DNA of 64,000 nucleotides from Saprospirales bacterium (lineage in GTDB: Bacteria > Bacteroidota > Bacteroidia > Chitinophagales > Saprospiraceae): positions 13,429 to 77,428 of the forward strand of contig JADJBL010000027.1 of NCBI GenBank assembly GCA_016703765.1, in the 5' to 3' direction. A program made the position numbers and the translations under genes. Every line of letters begins with the position of its first letter. Within the stretch, counting starts at the first letter, position 1. This document shows positions 54,589 through 63,919 of this stretch, one piece after another. Under the pieces are notes generated by a model. It saw only the letters and a list, made by a program, of their open reading frames with translations, was not told where the DNA came from and did not search any database.

Positions 54589-56006
54589 AAAAAATACTCC
54601 ACACCCTCTTCCTCTCAGCGCTGTCCCTTTGCCTCTCTGCCCAACCGGCCGCTCCTGCCCAATACCTGTTCATCCTCGACGGGTCTGGCTCCATGTGGCA
54701 AAAAATAGGCGATGAATACAAAATCTCGGTGGCCAAATCGGTCATGAAAGATTTGGTCACAAAGCTTCCCGACCAGGCGCGCGCCGGCCTGATCGCCTAC
54801 GGGCACAGCCGAAAAGACGACTGCAACGACATCGAAACCCTGACGCCCCTCGCTCCGCTCGACCGGGCCGCTTTTTCCGCGAAACTGGACGCCATCAACC
54901 CTCAGGGGAAAACTCCCATCGCCAAATCTATCGCCCACGCCCTTGATCTGTTGAAAACGGCGAGCGGCCCCGTCACCGTCATCCTCGTCAGCGACGGGCT
55001 TGAAACCTGCGAGGGGAATGCCTGCGATCTGGTGAAAAACGCCAAAAAACAGGGCATAGAAATTACCCTCCACGTCGTCGGCTTTGGTATCCAGGAACTG
55101 GACCTCTCCGCGTTGGAGTGCATCGCGCAGGCGGGCGGGGGCCGGTATTTTCCCGCTGATAACGCCGAAGAGCTCAGCGACGCGCTTGAACAAACCGTAG
55201 AAAAACCCATCCTGAACGGAGGCTACCTCTCCGTGAAAGTGACCCTCGAGGGCAAGCCGGTGGACGCCACCGTGAAAGCCTATAAAAAAGGCGAGACAAG
55301 GGAAACCGCCCTCGGCAGGACTTACACCCATGCCGAAACCAACCCCCGCGTATTGCTTTTGCCGGAAGGGGCTTATGATGTAGAAATCGCCGCTATTACC
55401 CTGGAGGGGAAACCCGTGCAGCGGCTGTCGGACCTGCTGATCGTGGAAAATGAGATCCTCCATCGCGAGGTCGATTTTGAAAAGGGCGTCTTTCAGATTC
55501 ACGTCACGCGCAACAATGAGCTGTCCGACGCGGTGGTGAGACTCTACAAGTCCGGTACCAGGGAGGTCGTGACCCAGACCCGGAGTTACAATAAGGCAAC
55601 CCAAAATCCCGTCAAATTCGAGGTGCTTCCCGGCCTGTACGACGTGGAGATCAGCTCCGTCGAAATCGAGAGCGGCCCCACGGTTCGAATGGAAAAACAG
55701 TTGCTCGCAGGAGGCGGCAAGGTGGAGTTGGCGCACAATTTCAAGTCCGGCGAATTGAAAGTAGGCGCGCGCCAGGGCGCAGCGCTGGTGGATGCGACGG
55801 TGGGCGTGTACTCCAAGGCGAGCGGCTTGTCGGTCGCCAGCGGCAGGACCTACCAGGCCGATACCTCCAACCCCAAAACCTTTATCCTCGAGCCCGGCGA
55901 ATACGAAGTGCGCCTGAATGCGGTGAAACCTGCCGGTTTGGGCAAGAAAACGCTCCCGGTGACGGTGACGGAGAAGGGGAGTATTTCAGTAGAGGGGGTA
56001 TGGTAA
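54585..56006 (+). CDS. Secreted VWA-domain protein with three C-terminal beta repeats
   Basis: 473 residues. Signal peptide 1-19. The VWA domain (about 27-205) has an intact metal-ion site: ILDGSGSMW (Asp32), then GKTPIAKS (Thr) and VSDGLETC (Asp). After it come three similar repeats of about 85 residues (from about 215, 300 and 390) with YKKGETRETALGRTYTHAETNPRVLLLPEGAYDVEI as the model; the three share the pattern 'Tyr-xxx-Ser/Gly ... Thr-Tyr ... Asn-Pro ... Pro-Gly-x-Tyr-Asp/Glu-Val', similar to PEGA-like domains. It shares an ATGA overlap with araC. The role is likely binding on the periplasmic or outer side. Confidence 0.88.
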   Translation: MKKILHTLFLSALSLCLSAQPAAPAQYLFILDGSGSMWQKIGDEYKISVAKSVMKDLVTKLPDQARAGLIAYGHSRKDDCNDIETLTPLAPLDRAAFSAKLDAINPQGKTPIAKSIAHALDLLKTASGPVTVILVSDGLETCEGNACDLVKNAKKQGIEITLHVVGFGIQELDLSALECIAQAGGGRYFPADNAEELSDALEQTVEKPILNGGYLSVKVTLEGKPVDATVKAYKKGETRETALGRTYTHAETNPRVLLLPEGAYDVEIAAITLEGKPVQRLSDLLIVENEILHREVDFEKGVFQIHVTRNNELSDAVVRLYKSGTREVVTQTRSYNKATQNPVKFEVLPGLYDVEISSVEIESGPTVRMEKQLLAGGGKVELAHNFKSGELKVGARQGAALVDATVGVYSKASGLSVASGRTYQADTSNPKTFILEPGEYEVRLNAVKPAGLGKKTLPVTVTEKGSISVEGVW

Positions 56007-56022
56007 AGAGAAAAAATTTCAA

Positions 56023-56420
56023 ATGACAATAGAAGAACAGGTAACCGACTACTTCGATAAACTCGACCACCCCTTGAAACATCTGGTGGACGAATTGCGG
56101 AGCATTATTTTGGCGACCGACCCCGAAGTGGGAGAACAGATAAAATGGAACTCCCCCAGTTTTTATTACAAAGGCGCCATGAAGCCTTTTGACCCGAAGG
56201 AATATAAGAGGGACATCATAGTCATCAACCTACACAAAAGGACCTTGTGCTGCTCGTCTTCCCAACCGGCGCAACGATAAACGACCCGACAGGCCTGCTG
56301 GAAGGGAAGTTTACCGACGGGCGAAAGACGGCAAAATTTTCTACCCTCGACGAAGTGAGCAACAGACGGCAGGACTTACAGACGGTCATAAAATTGTGGT
56401 TGAGCCAGGTCGAAAAATGA
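56023..56420 (+). CDS. DUF1801-domain protein, one frameshift
   Basis: 132 residues after adding one G to the GG at 56240-56241, which joins VINLHKR to DLVLLVFPTG. The N-terminal part VTDYFDKLDHPLKHLVDELRSIIL and EQIKWNSPSFYYKG, followed by GRKTAKFSTLDEV, are DUF1801 (YdhG-like) landmarks. Small cytoplasmic proteins, function unknown. It starts 16 bases after the VWA gene and may be its operon partner. The missing base in a short homopolymer suggests sequence error. Confidence 0.8.
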
Positions 56421-56462
56421 AAAGTATTTCGAGGAAAATAGGGAGTTAATACTTTGATAATA

Positions 56463-56537
56463 TTAACCGCAAAGGCGCTAAGAACGTTAAGATGACAAGA
56501 ATATCCTCTTTGCGTTCTTAGCGTCTTTGCGGTTTAA
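56463..56537. repeat. AACCGCRAAGGCGCTAAG hairpin, copy 2
   Basis: Left arm from 56463 (TTAACCGCAAAGGCGCTAAG and AACGTTAAGA) and right arm to 56537 (TCTTTGCGTTCTTAGCG and TCTTTGCGGTTTAA) are complementary with few mismatches. The core is shared with copy 1 at 46876. Located between convergent genes. Confidence 0.92.
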
Positions 56538-56581
56538 TACTGAAATTTTAGGTATCATTTAAACATTTACTTGACAGGGTA

Positions 56582-59031
56582 TTAATCCACCACCAGTTTC
56601 CCGGTTTCAGCCCTCGATCCGGCCCGAATTTCCAGAAAATACAGCCCTTTCGGCAATTCCGCTATGGCAAAGGAAAGGGTATTGAGCCCCCCATTCAAGG
56701 CGCCATAAGATTTTTTGTAAATCTCCTTTCCCAACGCGTCTCTAAGCGCCACCTCCACCTCCTCTATTTGATCCAGTAAAAAAGAAACCTCCAGTTCCTG
56801 CGGGCTGTCGAGCAGGCTGGGGTTTATTTCCAGTTGCAGCCCCGGGTATTCGGCCTCGAAATAGGCGGTGAGGACGTCGTCCTCCTGAAAATCGTAACTG
56901 ATAGAAGTGTTTGGGTCCGGATTCGAAACCGCGTGTAGCGACTGCCAGTGCCGGAAGCGGTACCCCGGCGCGGGCTCGATGCTCAGCGCGACGGGCACGC
57001 CTTTGAAATAGATCCCATCCCATGGCAGTTCGGGGCGGATGGTATTGATCCGAATCCGGCCGGCGCCGGGAGGATAGGTCCTCAGCTCCAGCCTGGATTG
57101 CTCCGCGAGATCGAAATGGTTTTGCAGATGCTGCCTGGCGTGGGCCGGGCGCTCTTCCGCAAAGCGGATCAGGTCGGGGATGGCGATATCCAGCCAGGTT
57201 TCAAAGCCGGGCACGGTCCAAACCTCAAAATGGGGTTCCATATCGTGGGCGATGAGGTCGCGGCTGAATTCGATTTCTGCGGCGAGTAAATTTTCCCGAA
57301 AGGTGGTATTGAGCAGGTCGGCGTAGCGATTGATAAAGTAATTTTTATACCCCTGATTGGACAGCAAGGCATTGAAAATATTCACGTGGCGGTTGGTTCC
57401 GTTGTACACGGTCAATTTATTGCCCAGGGCGTCGGCATTTGCTTCCGACCAGCCGTATAGGCCCAGACCGGCTTCCAGGTCGAACAACATATACCGCCAT
57501 TTGGCGCCTTCCCTGCGCTCTCGCCAGAATTTGATATTTCCGAAAAAGGAATTGAAATTGTTGATCGCCGTCTCCGCGATGAAATAATCCGCGATATTGC
57601 TCGCGTCGAAATAGCTCGCAGCCTGTTGGAAGTTGGCTTCCACGCTCAGGTCCTGACTTACGAGGTAGTCGTACATCGCGTCGAAAATGGTGAAATCGCC
57701 CACCGTGACCAGCGAATCTTCCTCCAGGAGGTCGAGCTCGTCGGGGTCGACGTCGTAGGCGTATTTAACATAAAATTCATCTGCTTTTTCCCGGAGGTTG
57801 ATCACGCCCTGAAATTTGCCGTTGAGGTACAGCACGACCGGCTGGTAGGCGAGGCCGTCCACGTCCAGGCTGTCTTTGATATAGAGCCTTTGGATAAAGC
57901 CGTCGCGCAGGTGGCTGATGTTGAAATCGCCGCTGGCATTCCGCAACACCAGGCGCTTGAAGGTGTCTGTGTCCCGGTCCTTGAAAAAACGGTATTTGAT
58001 CTCTTCCGTCCCGTATTCCTCTTTGGCCAGCAAGCTCAGCGATTTTTGCGGATGGGTGCGCGACCCCCGCCCTCCGTGCACCTGGGCCCCGAGGTTGCAG
58101 GAGACCTGAAATTGCTTTTCTTCATCGATAAATTCAAAATGAACGGGGATCTCCACATCCGCCCAGTAATTGGCGCCGTAATGAGGCCATTCGGGATCGG
58201 CATTGGGGCCATCGACCAGAATGCCCGATTCCCAGCCCCAGAAAAGATCCGGATGTGTGCTCAGCGCCACAATGGGCAGCCGGTGGTCTGTGCCGATAAA
58301 AATGGTTTTGGTCACAGCGGGCGAGGGGTACAGACCATCGCAAAAGGCCCGTGCCCTCACCGTGGTAGTCGAACCGAGAGGGAAAGGCTGGTAGAAGACC
58401 GCGGAGGTATCATTCGGAAGGCTTCCGTCCAGCGTATAGCGAAGGAGACAGCCCTGCTGATTGGTTGTTATGTCGAGGTCTATGGTCTGGTCGAAGAAAT
58501 GCCCACCGGGCAAGATTTCCGGAGGAGCGGCAAAAGCGTAGGTCGGACTGCCGTTGTTGGAGGCGTTAGGACTGGGAACCTCGAAATACGCAAGCGCTCC
58601 ATCGCCGTCGGTTAAGCGGCCGTAGGAGCGGTCCTGTCCAGCGACGGCAGGGCGAGCTGGTCGGTCCATAGTCCCTGGGGGTTGCTCAGCCCGATGGTTT
58701 CGCCGTATTGGGAGAGCTTGAAATTCGTGTGGGGGTATTGTATGAAGGTATTTTCCTCCGAAGCAAAGACGAGCAGAAAACCATCCGGCGGCACGGTAAA
58801 GGGCGGGAAGGCCCATTTCTTGGGCTCGGAAAGATCGTCGCTCAGAAACCAGCCCGACAGGTTTACCGGCTGGTTGCCGGCGTTGTATAGCTCGATCCAG
58901 TCGGAATGGTTTCCGAATTCATCCTGGATACCGCTGTCGTTCCTGCTGCTGGCTTCGTTCAGGAAAAGCTGGGCAAAAGCCGGGCAGGGGAGTAGCAGCA
59001 GGAGGACGAAAATTCGGGCGGTGATTTTCAT
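56582..59031 (-). CDS. LTD-CotH-T9SS secreted protein, one frameshift
   Basis: About 816 residues. Signal peptide MKITARIFVLLLLLPCPAFA. Residues 22-140 are a lamin-tail domain (LFLNEASSRNDSGIQDEFGN, DWIELYNAG, NLSGWFLSDD). The frame shifts by one base near 58620-58645; on the coding strand it returns at SYGRLTDGDGALAYFE. Then come a CHB_HEX_C-like domain (GCLLRYTLDGSLPND), the CotH kinase-like domain (QVHGGRGSRTHPQKSL, YFIAETAINNFNSFFGN, KWRYMLFDLEAGLG) and a type A sorting domain (EVEVALRDALGKEI, LPKGLYFLEIR). CotH proteins are kinases in spores; the role in Bacteroidota is unclear. ATG at 59031 starts the signal peptide. Confidence 0.87.
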
Positions 59032-59140
59032 AGCCGGGCTTGGGAATGTGCATATTGGTACTAAAATAAGGGAAAATCCCCGACCATGCTTTCTTCGACC
59101 CGCCAAAGAGAAAGATTGCTATTATGCGACAATGAGGCCC

Positions 59141-60067
59141 TTACTCTTTATACACACTCAGCACCGGATACCAGTAGCTGACCAATTGTCCCTCCTCGTC
59201 AAATACCTCTCCCTGCGCCAGGTAGACCCCGACGACCATGCCCTGGAAGCCGATGCCCAGATTGCCGCCCGGATCGTAGGCGGAAAAGGACTGGTGATGG
59301 ACCCGCCCATCTACATATTCTTCGGCTTTCAAAAGGCTGCAGCTACTCAGGTTTGTCGTTTCGATCCGCCGGATCAGTTCATAATATGTTTTCAAGCCTT
59401 CCGAATGATCTTCAGAACCCGGAAAATCGGCGTGATAGCTGGTATTTTCATAATAGAGGTCCTCGTAAAAAGTGGCCATAGTGGAGCCTTCCAGATTTAC
59501 GTAGCTTGCATAGGTATAGCTCAGGTTCTCGCCATCTTCTTCGAGCAGCTCGCCGATGAGATTTATAAAGTCGTTGGGGTAATCCTGAACGATCTGGTCC
59601 AATTGCGCGGCGAAGCCCTCCGCCGATTGGAAGCCCGAAGCATCCCCGGCGTCTGATTCCGCGGCATCTGCCTCCATATCTACGGCGCGCAGGCCGATGA
59701 GGAAATAAATATCCCCTTTCGGCCGCATATGCTCCGGCATGCCCCGGTTTTCAATGGCCGGAACGAACAATATTGCTATATGCTCTTTCACCGTAGTCAG
59801 GTAAAAAATGATGTAGTCGTCCATTCGGGCCCGGTTTTGGGCCCGGGCGGCCAGGTCGGCAATCCCTTTGGGCCAGGCGGACTCGTTAGAAAGGGTGATA
59901 ACCTTTTCAGCCAGAACATCTCCCAGGTCTGCACGCAGTTCGGCCTTGCTTTCGGCCGACCAATCATAGGTGGAGTATATTTCCCCGAAATCGAGGACCT
60001 TGACGAGTTGTGAAAAAGAAGTAGAGCTGCTGAGCAGCAGGACAAGAACAAACAGGATAGGACGCAT
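59141..60067 (-). CDS. Hypothetical secreted protein
   Basis: 308 residues, not recognised. MRPILFVLVLLLSSSTSFSQ is a signal peptide and fixes the start at 60067; the frame is open upstream for 234 further codons, but that part is a shadow of the FG-GAP gene. The mature part is acidic (GDVLAEKVITLSNE, DMEADAAESDAGDASGF, EDGENLSYTYASYVNLEGS). VLDFGEIYSTYDWSAESKAEL at the start and WYPVLSVYKE at the end are distinctive but matched no family I know. It lies between two T9SS proteins on the same strand. Confidence 0.7.
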   Translation of the reverse strand: MRPILFVLVLLLSSSTSFSQLVKVLDFGEIYSTYDWSAESKAELRADLGDVLAEKVITLSNESAWPKGIADLAARAQNRARMDDYIIFYLTTVKEHIAILFVPAIENRGMPEHMRPKGDIYFLIGLRAVDMEADAAESDAGDASGFQSAEGFAAQLDQIVQDYPNDFINLIGELLEEDGENLSYTYASYVNLEGSTMATFYEDLYYENTSYHADFPGSEDHSEGLKTYYELIRRIETTNLSSCSLLKAEEYVDGRVHHQSFSAYDPGGNLGIGFQGMVVGVYLAQGEVFDEEGQLVSYWYPVLSVYKE

Positions 60068-60216
60068 AAGGGAACTTGGAGAAGTGACAAAAACCCGGAT
60101 TGGGTCTGAGGGCAAGAATTCCTGCAAAGGGCAAGGTAGCTTATTTATGGGAACAATAAAAGAAAGGGGACGATTGCGGGCCATGCCCGCAATCGTCCCC
60201 TTTAAAGTATTTATTT

Positions 60217-61845
60217 TTAAAGTTTTACCCATTTCCAGCTCTGGGGCAAATACCCCTCCCGCCGGACCTGCACCAGGTATATGCCCGTCGGTAAACCGGA
60301 CAAATCTCTCTGCCAGCTTGGGCCGAACTCGATCGAAGTCTGAAACTGTGTTCGCCCTTCCAGCGAAAAGACGGAGACCGCAGCGGGGTAGCTTTCCCCG
60401 CTGTCGTTGCGAAGTTGAAGCAGGCCGCTGGATGGATTGTTCAAAATGGAAATATGCTTGAGCAGGGGAATTTCCCTGGTGGAGATCAGGGGTGCATCCC
60501 GCTTGTACACATACACCGCGCCCCCATCTGTGACCACCGTACCGTCGATGGTATCGGCCAGCCAGGCGCCCACGACGAGATTCGTTCCGCTCAGGTCGAT
60601 GGCGTCTTCTCCGAACAGATCGCCGATGTTGCGCTGGGTGCCTGTGATTTTCCGCACCTCTTGCCATTGCTGGTTGGGCTGTAGTTCGAAGATATAGGCG
60701 GCCCCTGCGGCGGAGACGAAGTTCTGGCCGTTCTCGTCTTCGCTCTCTGTGCCGGAGCCGATGACGCAAATGGGTCCGTCGATCGATATGGCGCGGCCAA
60801 ACCGGCCGAAGTCGCTAAAATCGGAGGCATACACTTTTTGTTTCTCCACCCACTGGCCGTTTTCCCAGTAAAAGAAATAAGCCGCGCCCGTACCGCTGCC
60901 CGAACCTCCGCCCGGCTGATCTGTTTCTCCGCTTTTTCCCGCCACGGCCCATCTGCCGGAAATAGCCACATCCCATCCGAAGGACTCGAAGTTTTGTTGA
61001 TCTGCCGGGGTTATTTTATCCAGATCGGCGGAGGTGACATTGTCAAAATTCAGGGTTTGCAGGTCGTCGAAGTAAATCCCGTAGGCGGCGCCGCATTCGA
61101 GTGGGGAAAAGCCAAGGTCCTTTTTATAGGCGCCGAAGATCAGGCCCCGGTTGCCGATATCGACGTTCTTGCCGAGGAAGTTGTCCTCCTCGCGATCGGG
61201 AGCCACCAGTTTGCGCACCTGCTGCCACTGGTTGTTGGGCTGGCGTTTGAAAATATACGCTGCGCCGGCCTGGGCCAGGAAGTTGTTCCCCTGCTCGTCG
61301 TAGTCGTGGTATGGAGCCCCTATGAACGCATAATCGCCGTAAAAACCCAGGTTGGTGCCGAAATAATCGCCGTTGCCAGGCTCGTCGGCCATCAGCACAT
61401 CATCGAGTACCCATTGGTCGTCCGAATCCAGGTGGTAGGCATAAACTTTACCAGCATCCTGGAGCCCCGAGTGGTCTTCGTTGATTGCGCCCACCAGCAG
61501 GTGGTCTTCGAATATTTCGACGTAAAACCCGAAATACCCCAAGGCCTCCGGCGCGATGGAGATCAGTTTTTGTAGTTCCACCCAGGTCCCGTTCGGTTGT
61601 AATTTGTAGCTGTAAACTGCGCCCGGGCTGGAGATGAAGCCGATCGGGTCGATCACCAGATCAGCCCACCAGGCGCCGGCGACCAAAAAGGAATCCGAGA
61701 TGGCGACGGAGATGCCCAGGTTGTCGCCGGGTTGTTGGTCCGAACTACCGAGTTTTTTGATGAAATCCCAGTTTTGGGCTTGCAGTGGGGCCAATGCGCC
61801 CAACTGCAGGGCCAGGGCGAGGAGGAGGGTAGAAATTCGTTTCAT
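60217..61845 (-). CDS. FG-GAP repeat protein with T9SS sorting domain
   Basis: 542 residues. Signal peptide 1-23. About seven FG-GAP/integrin-alpha-like beta-propeller repeats (DNLGISVAISDSFLVAGAW, YFGFYVEIFEDHLLVGA, YFGTNLGFYGDYAFIGAP, FGRFGRAISIDGPICVIGS, LFGEDAIDLSGTNLVVGAW), each ending GAxYxY/F-like. C-terminal 80 residues are a type A sorting domain (NNPSSGLLQLRND, AVSVFSLEGRTQF, LPTGIYLVQVRREGYLPQSWKWVKL). Surface or secreted; the function is probably adhesion or binding. Confidence 0.9.
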   Translation of the reverse strand: MKRISTLLLALALQLGALAPLQAQNWDFIKKLGSSDQQPGDNLGISVAISDSFLVAGAWWADLVIDPIGFISSPGAVYSYKLQPNGTWVELQKLISIAPEALGYFGFYVEIFEDHLLVGAINEDHSGLQDAGKVYAYHLDSDDQWVLDDVLMADEPGNGDYFGTNLGFYGDYAFIGAPYHDYDEQGNNFLAQAGAAYIFKRQPNNQWQQVRKLVAPDREEDNFLGKNVDIGNRGLIFGAYKKDLGFSPLECGAAYGIYFDDLQTLNFDNVTSADLDKITPADQQNFESFGWDVAISGRWAVAGKSGETDQPGGGSGSGTGAAYFFYWENGQWVEKQKVYASDFSDFGRFGRAISIDGPICVIGSGTESEDENGQNFVSAAGAAYIFELQPNQQWQEVRKITGTQRNIGDLFGEDAIDLSGTNLVVGAWLADTIDGTVVTDGGAVYVYKRDAPLISTREIPLLKHISILNNPSSGLLQLRNDSGESYPAAVSVFSLEGRTQFQTSIEFGPSWQRDLSGLPTGIYLVQVRREGYLPQSWKWVKL

Positions 61846-61855
61846 GGCAAGGAGA

Positions 61856-63773
61856 TTAAGGGGAATGATATGGTTTCAGAATTGAGTAATTTTTTCGAGA
61901 TCCAGCAGTTAAATACGTCGCGTTTGTAAACGTTGTGAAACTGTCTGATGAGTTCGCACATGTCCGGTCCATTTGGAAATGTTCGTCTTCGTTTGCACTT
62001 TCCCAAACACCTGCCCATTTACGGGTTCCATCCAATTCTGTGTAGGTCTCTATGTCGACCAGTTTATAGCCGTCCTGCTCGCGTTCGTTTCTCAAGTCCT
62101 CGAACTCTTCTTCGCTGAAATCGCGATTTACCAAGGCGGTCCCTTCCCCCTTCCACACGCCGTTCCATTTCCGGATATTAAAGTCAAGATAGGTTTCCAC
62201 ATCTATCAAACGGTAGCCCTGGTTCCTTAGTTCGGGATGCAGCTTTTCGCCGAACTCTTCTGGACTTGGTTAACCCGTGCGTGGCGTAATGGCCGTGCCT
62301 TTCACGAAACAACCGCCTACATTTACGGACACCGTCGTCATGTAAGTCTCCAGGTCTATGAGTCGGTACCGCGTCGTCCACCATAATTTCCTGAAATTTG
62401 TCCAGCAATTGTCGTGGGTAAAACCGCTGCGCCACAAGGCTTACCGGGGTTTACCTTCTTGAAAGTTCCGTCCCATTCTCGATCGTCCCCAAGTCCACAT
62501 GGGTTTCTAGATCGGCCAGGTGGTAGCCCGCATCGAGCAGGAAGTTCCATCCTCAAGAAAGTCGTCTTTCAAATTGCCTGCAGGTTTCACATTGCGTCGC
62601 CGGTGTGTCGCCCTCCAAAGCGTCATTGTGCTGCCGCAATTGTCAGGAGTCACCGCAAAAATCCAATGGCAGAGGTCGGTATCCAGGTGTAGCCCATGCA
62701 GGTTCTCGATCCGGTGGGCCAGTTGATCTTGCTGATGTACCGTTGGCGTTGGTCAGGAAACAAACCCTTGCGGTCGCCCGTGAAGAACCCCATATAGTGT
62801 TAACGGAATTGTTGTCGCCTCCGTGGTTAACATGGAGATTGTTCCGTCTTCAAATTCGAAAAAAACACCCTTCCGGTAGTTCGTATTTCCAGGGACCTCG
62901 ACCCAAAGGGCGCGCGGTTAGGGGATAAAATCGTTGTTGATCAGGCCATTGGTAAATTTGGCCAAAATCCCGGTTCTTGAAGCCCAGCCGCCTCCGGGAG
63001 TTTGTATTCCCGTATCCCCTTCGTGGTGTATCCACCATTCCCCGGTTGCAGTCGAAGGAAAATCCGTCCTGGCCATCGAGATAGGGGGGCAAAGCTCCTC
63101 ATGCCGGCCACATCGGCAATTTTGTCTGGCGTAATATACGTAAGGGTAATGGTGGCCTCTTCACTGCGGCGCCAGGGAAATTAAAACCATATGTCGAATG
63201 AGAATACACCTCGTTCGGTGAGCGAGGGCCGGCAGTTCTTGAATACCTCTTCGCTTTGCACGGCATTGAAATTATGGTTGGCTGTGTAGGCCGCGGTGTT
63301 TGGGGTCACAGATCGCCGTGCCGTTTTGTCCTTGCCGTAACTAAACGATCCGCCCCTGTGGCTAAACAGGTGGTCGACGGTAATCTGGCCTTTGCCCCGC
63401 AGAAGGCCAGTAGGACGATACGGTCCGCTACTCTCCGAGTTCCATGTCTGGCTCGGTCACCGCGCGCATCGCGGCAACGGCCGTGACGGTCCCGGAGATC
63501 GAGGCCCAAAAGGAAACGCGGTAGAGGTCGTCACGGCGACGTTGCGTTCCTAAATGAGGTGCCCGTAAGCCTTTGTAAGCACAATCTGGCCATTCCGGAT
63601 GATGCGGCCGCCATCCCTGAGCATGTTTTGACGGGCCATTTCGTCGAGCACGACCTCGTCGAGAGCCTCCTCCGTGACGGTGTGCCTACCAGATCGGGCG
63701 GCGTTTCATCGCAGGCTGAACGTAAAACAAAAGGGGAAGCAACGAGAAAAAGAGGGTTTTTGAGGTTTCCCAT
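61856..63773 (-). pseudogene. Serine hydrolase (class C beta-lactamase family) with BTRD1 repeats, many indels
   Basis: Fragments in changing frames give the order of one protein of about 630 residues: LDEVVLDEMARQNML...RIIRNGQIVLTKAYGHL; ASISGTVTAVAAMRAV (the SxxK site reads SISG here, Lys lost); GQITVDHLFSHRGGS; QTPGGGWASRTGILAKFTNG; then repeats typical of Bacterial Tandem Repeat Domain 1, best seen as GYRLIDVETYLDFNIRKWNG and GYKLVDIETYTELDGTRKWAG, with damaged copies near 62350, 62510 and 62690. The fold suggests a secreted peptidase or esterase. At least eight indels plus substitutions lie within 1.9 kb, whereas neighbours downstream are intact. A decayed gene or low-quality sequence are both possible. 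Confidence 0.65.
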
Positions 63774-63919
63774 GGATCTGGATTTTTGGAAAAGTGAGAA
63801 ATGTTGAATTCCTTTGGCTGGGTATTACAAAGATGTGTGACAAACCTGAAACCCATACCTTCACCCGAATGGGTGATTTTTTATTTTGCGCTACGAACCT
63901 CACCAAAATAACACTTTAG

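Noticed and set aside
60068..60769. N-terminal extension of the 59141-60067 gene
   Set aside because: The extension is Arg/Pro-rich and lies opposite in frame within the FG-GAP gene; a clear signal peptide begins at 60067.
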